Positions 1-7,736 of a stretch of DNA of 63,851 nt are shown piece after piece. The DNA is from an uncultured Actinomycetes bacterium (lineage in GTDB: Bacteria; Actinomycetota; Acidimicrobiia; Acidimicrobiales; Acidimicrobilacustridaceae), in contig CALBSE010000032.1 in the NCBI GenBank assembly GCA_937927725.1, positions 1 to 63,851 of the forward strand, written 5' to 3'. The translations under genes were made by a program, and so were the position numbers. Under the pieces are notes generated by a model, which was not told the DNA's origin, ran no database searches, and was given only the letters and a program-made list of their open reading frames with translations. The stretch's first letter is position 1; each line of letters begins with the position of its first letter.

Positions 1-1
1 T

Positions 2-208
2 ACGTGGCCCGTCATTTCGAATGACACAGGTTTGATTGCACTCGATTACGGCGTTACCAAAGTTCCCGAGTCGTACATGGTGGCGCCGAGTGGGCTTGTC
101 ATCGCTGGATTCTTTGGTGGAGTGACCGCTGGTGGTCTCGACAAAGTGATTGCCGACAATGGCGGTATGGCAGTTGCGGGTGCCGGTTCGGGGGTGGCAA
201 CCAAATGA
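2..208 (+). CDS. ccmG: CcmG/DsbE-like thioredoxin-fold protein (C-terminal fragment)
   Basis: The 5' part lies outside the window; an open frame from base 2 runs to a TGA at 206-208. The visible 68 residues contain IALDYGVTKVPESYMVAPSG, the segment around the cis-proline (VPE) and following beta strand of CcmG/ResA-type thioredoxins that reduce apocytochrome c outside the membrane. The CxxC active site would lie upstream and cannot be checked. The stop overlaps the ATG of ccmH (ATGA), as expected for a co-translated ccm operon. The assignment rests on this segment plus the ccmH neighbour. Confidence 0.75.
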   Translation, partial: TWPVISNDTGLIALDYGVTKVPESYMVAPSGLVIAGFFGGVTAGGLDKVIADNGGMAVAGAGSGVATK

Positions 209-738
209 GCTCCGCAAAAGTTTTTGAAAAAGGTTCTCCGGTCCGACGTTGGGCTCCGTGGATCGCCGTCGCTGTCGTTGCCGTGGCGGCGCTTTCGATT
301 GCTGCATTCGGAACACGATCAGCGCCTACAGCCCAGGATCGCGTCAGCTCAATTTCTCAAACAGTGAAATGCCCGGTCTGTTCAGGCGAATCCGTGGCCG
401 AATCCAATGCTCCGGCATCACAAGAGATTCGTCGTCAGATCGCTGAACAGGTGCAGCAGGGCCAAACCGACGAAGAGATTCGCTCGTTTTATTCAGCAAA
501 ATATGGCCAAGCCATTCTCCTTACGCCTTCGGCGTCAGGCGTCAATGTGTTGGTCTGGATTCTCCCAATCGTTGCCCTTGCCGTTGGCATCGCTGCACTG
601 GTGATCGTCTTCCGTCGCTGGTCGTCAATGCCTCAAGAGCGCGCAACTGACGAAGACCGGGAACTCGTCGAGTCGGCACTCCACGTTGAGGAACAGGCTG
701 ATGTTGACGATCCGCATGGCGAGGGAGCGTCGCGGTGA
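205..738 (+). CDS. ccmH: Cytochrome c maturation protein CcmH (NrfF/CycL family)
   Basis: 177 aa. A cytoplasmic N-terminus is followed by a membrane segment (about residues 18-36), then the CcmH domain with KCPVCSGESVAESNA (C56 and C59), matching the family motif RCPxCxGQSIxxSNA, and a second membrane helix (about 112-137). The paired cysteines are thought to reduce or hold apocytochrome c during haem attachment on the outer face of the membrane. The two-helix form corresponds to the N-terminal half of E. coli CcmH. It overlaps ccmG by 4 bases and ccmI by 4 bases (GTGA), so the three are co-translated. Confidence 0.9.
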   Translation: MSSAKVFEKGSPVRRWAPWIAVAVVAVAALSIAAFGTRSAPTAQDRVSSISQTVKCPVCSGESVAESNAPASQEIRRQIAEQVQQGQTDEEIRSFYSAKYGQAILLTPSASGVNVLVWILPIVALAVGIAALVIVFRRWSSMPQERATDEDRELVESALHVEEQADVDDPHGEGASR

Positions 739-1628
739 CGACCCCAACCGGCGGCACGGCAGCTCGGCGAGCTGCGCGTGAAGCGGCCGCGGCAAAGTCC
801 GCGAAGGCGAAGCCCGCGACATCGCCCGAAAAGGGTTCGAGCCGGCGTCGCGATCTCGATCCCGATGTCTTGGCTGCCTTCGAAGAAGAGCGCGACTTCT
901 TGCTTCGTTCGCTTCAGGATCTTGAGCGTGAACACGCTGCAGGCGATGTCGATGACTCTGATTATGAAGAACTGAAGGACGACTACACCGCTCGGGCCGC
1001 CGCTGCGATCCGAGCAATCGATGACCGCACCGCGGTGGTGAAGTCGCTTCGTCCGCAACGAAACTGGAAGCGCACCGCTCTCGCTCTCGTACTAGTTGGC
1101 GTTGTTGCGGTTGGCGCTGGGTGGATCGTTTTCCGCAACGCAGGTACCCGAGCCCCCGGACAAGGTCTCACAGGTGATGCTCGTCAAGACAGCGCCAATT
1201 TGATTCTTCAGGCACAGGGACTGACCGGACAGGCGCAAGCATCGTTACAAGCGGGAGATTCCGCGAAGGCGCTCAAGCAATTCGAATCTGCGGTTCAGGC
1301 ATATGACAAAGCGCTTGAAATTTCTCCGCAGAACGTGCAAGCGATGACCTATCGGGGCTGGGTCTTGCACACGCTCGCCCTCAACAGCGAGGCATCAGTA
1401 GGCGCCGAGTTTGATCGGCAGGCACGCCAGTATCTTGATGACGCAATAGCGACTGACCCCAAGTTCTCCGACGCCCGAGTTTTCCGCGCAATTCTTGAAC
1501 GCAACGCAGGTGAGTTCGTTGCTGCCAAGATCGATCTCGATGCGATCGACATGAACGCAATCCCGATGTACATGATCCAAATGGTCAACGGGGTCAAGGA
1601 AGACGTCGCCGCTGGGCGACGCGACTAA
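735..1628 (+). CDS. ccmI: CcmI-like cytochrome c biogenesis protein with TPR domain
   Basis: 297 aa, GTG start overlapping the ccmH stop. An Ala/Lys-rich N-terminus leads to a segment (about residues 52-95) resembling the CcmI loop (LQDLEREHAAGDVDDSDYEEL), then a single transmembrane helix (about 113-133), then helical repeats (about 165-290) of TPR type. CcmI acts as an apocytochrome c chaperone handing substrate to CcmH/CcmF. Here the acidic segment lies before the only membrane helix, whereas proteobacterial CcmI has two N-terminal helices. It ends 7 bases before the convergent sixA-like gene. Confidence 0.75.
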   Translation: MTTPTGGTAARRAAREAAAAKSAKAKPATSPEKGSSRRRDLDPDVLAAFEEERDFLLRSLQDLEREHAAGDVDDSDYEELKDDYTARAAAAIRAIDDRTAVVKSLRPQRNWKRTALALVLVGVVAVGAGWIVFRNAGTRAPGQGLTGDARQDSANLILQAQGLTGQAQASLQAGDSAKALKQFESAVQAYDKALEISPQNVQAMTYRGWVLHTLALNSEASVGAEFDRQARQYLDDAIATDPKFSDARVFRAILERNAGEFVAAKIDLDAIDMNAIPMYMIQMVNGVKEDVAAGRRD

Positions 1629-1634
1629 ACGAAA

Positions 1635-2096
1635 TCAGGCAGAAGGCGGAACATAACGGCCGTGAAATGGTCGGCCGTTTTGAAATTCGATCACCCACGT
1701 TGAACCTTTTTGATCGATGAGTGGTCCATCGGTGTCCATGCCATCAGCGACAAGTTTGCGAAGCAGGTGGGGGATTACATCGCCGTGGCTGCAGAGGACG
1801 CCGTCTTGATGGTCCAGTTCGAGTAGCAGTTGGTAGGCATCGTCGACGGGGGTACCTTCGGCGATCAGTTCTGAAGGTTCGATTATGAGGTCGAACTTGG
1901 TGGCAAGTGGTTCCATCGTTTGCATGCAGCGGACGTAGGGGCTGGAAACGATTCGTCCGATGACGAGGTCGCCGACGACGTCGATAAGTCCCTCGGATTG
2001 TTTCGTGCCACGTTCTGAAAGTGGTCGAAGCCGATCGTCAGTTGCCCATTCGGATCGTTTGCCGGCATGGGCATGGCGAGTCAGGAAAATCGTCAC
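1635..2096 (-). CDS. SixA-like histidine phosphatase
   Basis: About 153 aa from a GTG at 2096. It begins with the histidine-phosphatase signature LTRHAHAG; conserved later elements are SSPYVRCMQT and LCSHGDVI, carrying the second Arg and second His of the phosphoglycerate mutase-like fold. This short RHAxAG form resembles SixA, which removes phosphate from phosphohistidine proteins; the substrate here is unknown. The frame extends 9 codons upstream to an ATG at 2123, but a TACGTT box ends exactly 6 nt before the GTG, favouring a leaderless GTG start. It lies just downstream of the cysteine desulfurase gene on the same strand. Confidence 0.75.
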   Translation of the reverse strand: MTIFLTRHAHAGKRSEWATDDRLRPLSERGTKQSEGLIDVVGDLVIGRIVSSPYVRCMQTMEPLATKFDLIIEPSELIAEGTPVDDAYQLLLELDHQDGVLCSHGDVIPHLLRKLVADGMDTDGPLIDQKGSTWVIEFQNGRPFHGRYVPPSA

Positions 2097-2159
2097 CCCG
2101 AGAACGTAGCCAAGGTTCTGCATGGGATAGGCGCAGGTCGCAGAAAATTCACTTGCGAG

Positions 2160-3356
2160 TTACGCACGCAATGAACGCAGTTCACTCACGACCGTTGGAA
2201 GTTCATCGCAGAAGACGTCGATGTCTTCCGACGTCGAGTTATGTCCGACGGAAATTCGTAGCGAACGTTGTGCGTCGACACCCATCGCTTCGAGGACGGG
2301 GGACGGCTCGAGCCCTTCGGAAGCACAGGAGCTTCCCGAGTGCAAGGCGATTCCGCGTCGATCGAGTCCGAGGACGACGCCCTGTGGCTCGACTCCGTCG
2401 ACGGCAAGGCAGATGAGATGCGGGAGTCGATGTGCGGCGTCGGAAGGGCCAAGTAGTGAGATGCCAGGGGTTGTCGTTACGCGATCGAGTGCGGTTGCGA
2501 GAAGGTTGCGGGTGTTTGCCGCTTCGGCGAGACGTGTTGATTCGTCGAGTTCTTCGGCAACAACGCCGAGTGCAATTGCCAAAGGAAGGTTTTCGAGTCC
2601 GGAGCGACGCGAGCGTTCTTGTTCGCCACCGGTAAGGAGTGGCTCAATGCGAAGCCCTTGGCGGATCCAAAGACCTCCGATTCCGGTTGGACCACCGAAC
2701 TTGTGTCCGCTGAACGACAGCAGATCGATGCCGAGGTCTTTGGGGTGAACCGTGAGATGACCAACGGCCTGCGCGGCGTCAACGTGGAGGAGGATGCCGA
2801 GTTCGTTGCACGCAGCGGCGATTTCAGCGACTGGTTGCAATGTTCCGACTTCGTGGTTGCCCCACTGCACATGGGCGAGCGCCGTTGAGGGTGTCAGTGC
2901 ATCGACGAATGCCTCGACATCAATCCGTCCGGTTGTATCGACCCCGATAACGGAAACGGATCCACCAAACGCGTTTGCAAAGAGTTCGCTCGAGCGCCGA
3001 ACCGCAGAGTGCTCAACAGTGGCATGAACGATGTGAGGAGTGGCTCCGGTCTCGACGCTTCGGCGAACGGCGCCCCACGTTGCGGCGGCAATTGATTCTG
3101 TTGCTCCGCTGGTGAAGATGATTTCCCGTTGCTTTGCATTGAGCAGTACGGCAACTTGTTCGCGCGCGTTTTCGAGAAGAACCCGCGCCGTCATTCCTTC
3201 TTGGTGAATGCGGCCAGGATCGCCGATCGTTTCGTCAACCTGCAGTGCCAGTGCCTCGGAAAGTGCAGTGCGCGCCGAGTCGCGTAATGGTGACGTTGAT
3301 GCGTGATCGAGATAGTGGCGAGCCACGATGTTCAGGCTTCGAGCGACGTAACGCAC
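2160..3356 (-). CDS. Cysteine desulfurase (NifS/IscS class I fold)
   Basis: Up to 398 aa. It supplies sulfur from cysteine for Fe-S clusters. Motifs: YLDHASTSPLR at the N-terminus, ATEHS-like region as ATVEHSA, the PLP lysine in SFSGHKFGGPTG, and the reactive cysteine in SGSSCASEGLEPSPVL. The start is uncertain: the GTG at 3356 overlaps the upstream regulator by 25 bases, while a second GTG at 3326 begins just before the conserved YLDHAST segment and avoids overlap. Neither has a clear ribosome binding site. It forms an operon with the SufR-like repressor and faces the Mrp carrier gene, so a role in Fe-S assembly is well supported. Confidence 0.92.
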   Translation of the reverse strand: MRYVARSLNIVARHYLDHASTSPLRDSARTALSEALALQVDETIGDPGRIHQEGMTARVLLENAREQVAVLLNAKQREIIFTSGATESIAAATWGAVRRSVETGATPHIVHATVEHSAVRRSSELFANAFGGSVSVIGVDTTGRIDVEAFVDALTPSTALAHVQWGNHEVGTLQPVAEIAAACNELGILLHVDAAQAVGHLTVHPKDLGIDLLSFSGHKFGGPTGIGGLWIRQGLRIEPLLTGGEQERSRRSGLENLPLAIALGVVAEELDESTRLAEAANTRNLLATALDRVTTTPGISLLGPSDAAHRLPHLICLAVDGVEPQGVVLGLDRRGIALHSGSSCASEGLEPSPVLEAMGVDAQRSLRISVGHNSTSEDIDVFCDELPTVVSELRSLRA

Positions 3357-4051
3357 ACGTCGTCACCCATGGGCTTTGACGATTCAAGTGCGATGGTGGC
3401 ATCCCCGCCGTGAAGTTCGGCAACCATGCCTTTCATCATTCCGCGGTCGACGGCACAAATGACGGGATTGGCCATAACGGCATCGCCGAACGGGCAGTGT
3501 TCGGAAACGATGCGCAGTTCGTTGTTGCGACGTTCAGCATGCGCAGCGAACCCTTGCGCAGTAAGCGCATCAGCAACAGTTTGGAGAATGGATTGAATCG
3601 AACGCTGATGATCGACACCTTCACCGAGGCGTTGGGCAAGAAGTCGACCGTATTCAATGCCGACCTCTTCGGCCATTGCTTCGGCTTGGTCGCGCGGGAG
3701 CATTTCGAGTGCGCGGCCCAACAAGGTGATGAGGACATCGTCGTGACGAACGGGGAGATCGAGATGGTCGCCCTTGGTCGTTGCGGTATAGCGCTTAGAT
3801 GGTCGGCCTGCACCGGTGCCGCCTCGGGCGACGGCAACTTCGAGATAACCGCCAGCAGTGAGTTTGTCGAGGTGGTGGCGAGCGACATTGGCATGCAGGT
3901 CGAACTGTGAGGCGACCTCGCTGGCGGTGACGCCAGAGTCGGCGGCACGGGCAAACAGGTAGATCTCTCGGCGAGTGGGGTCGCCAAAGGCTGAGGTAAT
4001 CGCCGTAACCACCGAGCTGAACTCGGTCGGACTGAGGGTCGCCTGTTCCAC
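3332..4051 (-). CDS. SufR-like ArsR/MarR-type Fe-S biogenesis repressor
   Basis: 239 aa, GTG start. Residues about 20-70 form a winged helix-turn-helix (FGDPTRREIYLFA, then ASEVASQFDLHANVARHHL). The C-terminal half carries a metal/cluster-binding region: a cysteine in EHCPFG followed after 12 residues by another in VICAVDRG, with a third near the C-terminus (DDVCVT) and a His where SufR proteins often have another cysteine. The C-x12-C spacing matches SufR. Being upstream of a cysteine desulfurase and divergent from mrp supports control of Fe-S genes. A TAGAAT box ends 6 nt before the GTG, suggesting a leaderless message, and overlaps a palindrome that may be its own operator. Confidence 0.8.
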   Translation of the reverse strand: MEQATLSPTEFSSVVTAITSAFGDPTRREIYLFARAADSGVTASEVASQFDLHANVARHHLDKLTAGGYLEVAVARGGTGAGRPSKRYTATTKGDHLDLPVRHDDVLITLLGRALEMLPRDQAEAMAEEVGIEYGRLLAQRLGEGVDHQRSIQSILQTVADALTAQGFAAHAERRNNELRIVSEHCPFGDAVMANPVICAVDRGMMKGMVAELHGGDATIALESSKPMGDDVCVTSLEA

Positions 4052-4056
4052 CTCGG

Positions 4057-4081
4057 TATTCTACCTAGCGCCGTAGGAGAA
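4057..4081. promoter_or_regulatory. Divergent promoter and candidate SufR operator
   Basis: Between the sufR-like and mrp genes. Bases 4059-4081 form an imperfect palindrome: TTCTACCTA, a 6-base spacer, TAGGAGAA (one bulged base). It overlaps a minus-strand -10 (TAGAAT, 4063-4058) placed 6 nt before the repressor start and a plus-strand -10 (TATTCT, 4057-4062) for mrp. One site could therefore control both directions. The regulator assignment is inference. Confidence 0.5.
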
Positions 4082-4110
4082 ATTCCCCGAACCGAAGCGA
4101 GACCCCCCAA

Positions 4111-5256
4111 ATGCCCATCACCGATGCCGATGTCATCGAGGTCCTTCGTCCCGTTGAGGACCCTGAACTCCACCGGAGCATCGTCGATCTCGGGATGGTT
4201 CGCGGTATTGCGATCGACGGACCAGTTGTGGCGATCCAGATTGCACTCACCGTGGCCGGTTGCCCCTTACGCAACGAAATTCAAAATCGCGTCACGAATG
4301 CAATCGTTGCTCTCGACGGAATCGATCGCGTCGATCTCGACTTCACTGTTATGACCGACGAAGAACGTGCTGCGATCCGCGAACTTCTTCACGGTGACCC
4401 GGCCTCAACGGCAGGAACGCATCAGGGCCATGGCCATGCCGAAGGACGAGTCATCCCGTTTGCTGATCCGTCGAGTTCCACTCGAGTCCTGTTGATCGCC
4501 TCCGGCAAGGGCGGCGTTGGCAAGTCATCGATTACAACCAACCTTTCAATTGCTCTCGCTCAGCGCGGCCACAAAGTCGCTGTTGTCGATGCCGATGTCT
4601 GGGGCTTTTCGATCCCGCGAATGCTTGGCGTCGATCACACCCCGACGATCATCGACGAAATGATCGTGCCGCCCGAAGCGCACGGCGTTCGATGCATCTC
4701 GATGGGGTTCTTCGTTGAAGAAGATCAGCCCGTCATTTGGCGTGGCCCCATGCTTCATAAAGCGCTCGAACAGTTCCTCACCGACGTGTTTTGGGATGAA
4801 CCTGACTTCTTGCTCGTCGATCTTCCGCCCGGCACCGGCGATATTGCGCTTTCGATCGCGCAGTTCTTGCCACGAGCGGAGCTGTACGTCGTTACGACTC
4901 CGCAGCCGGCAGCGCAGAAGGTTGCGCAGCGCGCCGCATTCATGGCGGAAAAAGTGAATATCGAAGTTAAGGGCGTCATCGAGAACATGTCATGGTTCAC
5001 CGGCGATGACGGCAAGCGCTACGAGCTCTTTGGTGCGGGGGGCGGCGCCGAGTTGGCCGAACGCCTCGACGTGCGCTTCGTTGGCCAGGTGCCCTTGGTG
5101 CCTGCACTTCGTGAGGGCTCCGACGATGGTCGCCCAGTTGTGGCGGTCGAACCCGAGAGCGAAGCGGCCGTTGCAATTCGTGCGTTGGCCGAGGTCATCG
5201 ACCTCGAACTTGCCCCGACGCGCCGCTATAACGCTGGGCTCAAGCTGCTGGGATGA
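4111..5256 (+). CDS. mrp: Mrp/NBP35/ApbC-family Fe-S cluster carrier ATPase
   Basis: 381 aa. The N-terminal ~85 residues are a DUF59/MIP18 domain (VEDPELHRSIVDLGMVRG); after a His-rich linker comes the P-loop ATPase with deviant Walker A SGKGGVGKSS (about 130), switch region DADVWGFSIPRMLG, WRGPMLHKAL and LVDLPPGTGD. Mrp proteins bind and transfer Fe-S clusters to apoproteins. The C-terminal CxxC of many homologues is absent: the place after ENMSWF reads TGDDGKRYELFG, as in other actinobacterial members as far as I recall. It faces the sufR-nifS operon across a 59-base promoter region. Confidence 0.93.
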   Translation: MPITDADVIEVLRPVEDPELHRSIVDLGMVRGIAIDGPVVAIQIALTVAGCPLRNEIQNRVTNAIVALDGIDRVDLDFTVMTDEERAAIRELLHGDPASTAGTHQGHGHAEGRVIPFADPSSSTRVLLIASGKGGVGKSSITTNLSIALAQRGHKVAVVDADVWGFSIPRMLGVDHTPTIIDEMIVPPEAHGVRCISMGFFVEEDQPVIWRGPMLHKALEQFLTDVFWDEPDFLLVDLPPGTGDIALSIAQFLPRAELYVVTTPQPAAQKVAQRAAFMAEKVNIEVKGVIENMSWFTGDDGKRYELFGAGGGAELAERLDVRFVGQVPLVPALREGSDDGRPVVAVEPESEAAVAIRALAEVIDLELAPTRRYNAGLKLLG

Positions 5257-5322
5257 ACGCTCGGTCCTGCGACCTAGCATGAGGAGCCGGCTAACAGGTC
5301 GGATTCGTACAGGAGGAACTTC

Positions 5323-5559
5323 GTGGACGTTCGCATCGGTGTTCAACAGACACCCAAAGAAATCGAGATCGAGATGTCGTCCAATGTCGATCGCGCCGAA
5401 GTGCGCGCGTCGATCGATGCTGCGTTGGCCGATGCCACCAGTGTTCTTTGGCTGACCGACCGTCACGGTCGAGACATCGCTGTTCCCGCTGCAAAGATCG
5501 CCTACATCGAACTGGGCACTTCTGATAGCGAACGCCGAATCGGGTTCGGCGCGGGCTGA
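5323..5559 (+). CDS. DUF3107 family protein
   Basis: 78 aa, GTG start with a strong ribosome binding site (AGGAGGAACTT) just upstream and a possible -10 TAGCAT at 5275-5280. Small acidic soluble protein starting MDVRIGVQQTPKEIEIE and ending IAYIELGTSDSERRIGFGAG, the pattern of the actinobacterial DUF3107 family. No catalytic motif or cysteine is visible; function unknown. It lies 18 bases before a histidine kinase gene and may be cotranscribed with it. Confidence 0.8.
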   Translation: MDVRIGVQQTPKEIEIEMSSNVDRAEVRASIDAALADATSVLWLTDRHGRDIAVPAAKIAYIELGTSDSERRIGFGAG

Positions 5560-5577
5560 TCCCGTCGCCTCGCTCCA

Positions 5578-7050
5578 ATGGCCAATCTGGCGGAGCTCGC
5601 TGAACAACGGTCGCGTCTCTCAGCGGCGGAAACAGATCACCTCCAGCGGTTGCTTGGCACGTGGGGTCTGCTTGCCGATCTGAGTTTCTCCGATCTCATG
5701 TTGTTCGGTCGCGACCGAAGTGCTCACGACGAACATTCAATGGTTGTCCTCGGGCAGATCCGTCCGACAACAAGCCAGACGCTTTTCACAAACGACTGGG
5801 TGGGTCGAGTCGTCACCGCCGGAGAGCGGCCCCTCGTCGACCGGACTTTTACGACCGGCGAATTTGCCGAGGGAGAGATTCCGCCTGGGGCACTTGAAGG
5901 TCCGGTGCGCGAAACCTGTATCCCTGTGATGTTCGACGGAAGAACGATTGCGGTGCTTACGCGAGACGCGAATCAAATTGTCGCTCGCCAGGACGGCGTC
6001 CTTGAACGCACGTATCTCAATGTGTTCAATCGTTTCGCCGAGATGATCGCTGCGGGAGGTTTCCCATTCGCGGGTGAAGATGAACGCGGTGTCGTCATGC
6101 CGCGAGTCGGCGACGGGGTGATGGTGCTCGATGGCGAGCAACGAGTGCAGTTCGCGTCACCCAACGCGATTTCAGCTCTTCACCGAATTGGCGTGCACGC
6201 GAACTCGGAAGGCGAGCGGTTTGGCGAACTCGGTCTTCCTGATTCTCCGGTGACCGCCGCGTTTGCGCTTGCTCGTCCAACCGCCGAGGAAATTGAACGC
6301 GGTCCGAACGTCACAATCCTCTTGCGCATTGTTCCGCTCGTAGCGGACGGCCTGGTCACTGGTGCTCTCGTTCTTATGCGCGATATTTCCGAACTGCGCC
6401 GGCGTGACCTCATGCTTTTGTCGAAGGACGCAACAATTCGCGAAATTCATCATCGAGTGAAAAACAACTTGCAGACAATCTCTGCCTTGCTTCGTTTGCA
6501 GGGCCGGCGCCTGTCATCGCCAGAAGCGAAGGCGGCGGTCGAAGAATCGGTTCGACGTATTCGCTCGATCGCTCTCGTTCATGAAACGTTGTCGATCACT
6601 ATCGGCGACGACGTGCCGTTTATTGAGATCGTCCGACCACTCGTGCGAATGGTGGAAGAAGGATTGATCTCTCCTGATCGACCAATCCGTTTCACGGTGG
6701 TTGGGGATGCGGGCATCCTTCCCGCCGACGTCGCGACGCCACTTGCTGTCGTACTCACGGAGCTTCTGCAGAACGTGGTGGATCACGCGTTCCCGTCGGG
6801 TCCAGCCGATGACGCCACGGTGATCGTCGAACTCGAAAACACCGGTACCCGTTTGCGGGTGACGGTGACCGATAACGGCGTGGGTACTGCCCCGGGCTTC
6901 ACGATCGATGACAGCACCGGACTGGGGCTCTCAATTGTCCGCACGCTTGTGACGACCGAACTTGGTGGAACGATCGGGTTCTCGGCCGGAGAGGGCACCA
7001 GCGACCGCCCAGGTACTGCTGTGCGTATCTCGGTTCCTGTTCGACGCTGA
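5578..7050 (+). CDS. Sensor histidine kinase, PdtaS-like (HisKA_2 family)
   Basis: 490 aa, soluble. The N-terminal ~150 residues resemble the GAF-like sensor of PdtaS, followed by a PAS domain (about 175-275). The HisKA_2 dimerisation helix holds the phospho-acceptor His in REIHHRVKNNLQTISALLRLQ (about 290-310). The HATPase_c domain shows ELLQNVVDHAF, DNGVGTAPGF and TGLGLSIVRTLV. Kinases of this type usually phosphorylate an ANTAR-domain RNA-binding regulator; none is adjacent, so the partner lies elsewhere. No clear ribosome binding site before the ATG. A bidirectional terminator follows. Confidence 0.9.
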   Translation: MANLAELAEQRSRLSAAETDHLQRLLGTWGLLADLSFSDLMLFGRDRSAHDEHSMVVLGQIRPTTSQTLFTNDWVGRVVTAGERPLVDRTFTTGEFAEGEIPPGALEGPVRETCIPVMFDGRTIAVLTRDANQIVARQDGVLERTYLNVFNRFAEMIAAGGFPFAGEDERGVVMPRVGDGVMVLDGEQRVQFASPNAISALHRIGVHANSEGERFGELGLPDSPVTAAFALARPTAEEIERGPNVTILLRIVPLVADGLVTGALVLMRDISELRRRDLMLLSKDATIREIHHRVKNNLQTISALLRLQGRRLSSPEAKAAVEESVRRIRSIALVHETLSITIGDDVPFIEIVRPLVRMVEEGLISPDRPIRFTVVGDAGILPADVATPLAVVLTELLQNVVDHAFPSGPADDATVIVELENTGTRLRVTVTDNGVGTAPGFTIDDSTGLGLSIVRTLVTTELGGTIGFSAGEGTSDRPGTAVRISVPVRR

Positions 7051-7076
7051 CGGTTCGCGGTTTCGGTCCAAAACGA

Positions 7077-7104
7077 CAACGACCTCCCCGAAGGGAGGTC
7101 GTTG
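7077..7104. terminator. Bidirectional rho-independent terminator
   Basis: Perfect 12-bp stem (left arm CAACGACCTCCC) with a CGAA loop between the convergent histidine kinase and whiB genes. On the minus strand the stem is followed by a T-rich stretch (TCGTTTT), so it best serves whiB, and can also stop the kinase transcript. Confidence 0.85.
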
Positions 7105-7134
7105 AGCGAGTCGGAGACTCAGCGATTCAAAGAA

Positions 7135-7494
7135 TCAGGATGCCTTGCGACGAGCGGCGAGCCATTGACGGCGAAGCTTGCGGCGCTCTTCTTCCGAGGT
7201 TCCGCCCCAGATGCCCGAGTCTTGGTTCGTGGCAAGGGCGAAGTCGAGGCAGGGCTGACGGACTTCGCAGTCGGTGCAAACGGACTTGGCGTTTTCGATC
7301 TGCTCGATAGCCGGGCCAGTCGTGCCAACCGGGAAGAAAAGATCGGGATCGGTGTCACGGCAAGCGGACTGATCACGCCAATCATCGGCGATTGCGTTCA
7401 GGGTCATTGCATGGGGCGCGGTCAGGGCCACGGTTCCTCCAGGATCAGGGGTCACGAAACGGTTTTCCGGCCGATCCGTGAGATGTGTGTTCAT
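7135..7494 (-). CDS. WhiB-family Fe-S transcription factor
   Basis: 119 aa. The four cluster-binding cysteines are seen in SAC, SVCTDC and QPC (C-x2-C-x5-C for the last three), followed by the signature GIWGGTSEEERR and a basic C-terminus (KLRRQWLAARRKAS) that contacts DNA. Such proteins hold a 4Fe-4S cluster and bind the sigma factor to tune transcription. The open frame extends much further upstream, but the ATG at 7494 has a good ribosome binding site (GGAGAGGT), and the promoter lies inside the longer frame. A shorter start at 7407 lacks a ribosome binding site. Best match by eye is WhiB1/WhiB2-like; the subfamily is not certain. Confidence 0.93.
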   Translation of the reverse strand: MNTHLTDRPENRFVTPDPGGTVALTAPHAMTLNAIADDWRDQSACRDTDPDLFFPVGTTGPAIEQIENAKSVCTDCEVRQPCLDFALATNQDSGIWGGTSEEERRKLRRQWLAARRKAS

Positions 7495-7565
7495 GCCACC
7501 TCTCCGCACCGTGAGAATCGAGAAGTGATTCGAACGGACCCGGACGTGTGTGGCTGAGGGGCGAG

Positions 7566-7594
7566 AACGTACTTGTGGGTTAAACCACGCGCAA
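7566..7594 (-). promoter_or_regulatory. whiB promoter with operator-like palindrome in the spacer
   Basis: On the minus strand, -35 TTGCGC (7594-7589), a 17-nt spacer and -10 TACGTT (7571-7566), predicting a leader of about 65 nt. The spacer is almost filled by a 14-base near-palindrome (GTGGGTTAAACCAC on plus, 7575-7588, one mismatched pair). A repressor bound there would block RNA polymerase. Confidence 0.6.
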
Positions 7595-7656
7595 GGGGTT
7601 TTTGCAAATGCTGAGGTCAGCGCCCGCGATGCCGCGGTGGGTTTGACGCGCTCGTC

Positions 7657-7691
7657 ATCTTTGTGACAAATGACACCCAAACCACAAAGAT
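7657..7691. repeat. Perfect 9-bp inverted repeat between whiB and glpQ-like gene
   Basis: ATCTTTGTG at 7657-7665 and its exact reverse complement at 7683-7691, separated by 17 bases. It sits 46 bases before the phosphodiesterase start and upstream of the whiB promoter. It could be a two-half-site operator; it lacks a T-tract and so is not a convincing terminator. Confidence 0.55.
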
Positions 7692-7736
7692 GGAGTTTGG
7701 TGAAAACCCACCGGTGCAAACGCCTACGGTGGGCAG

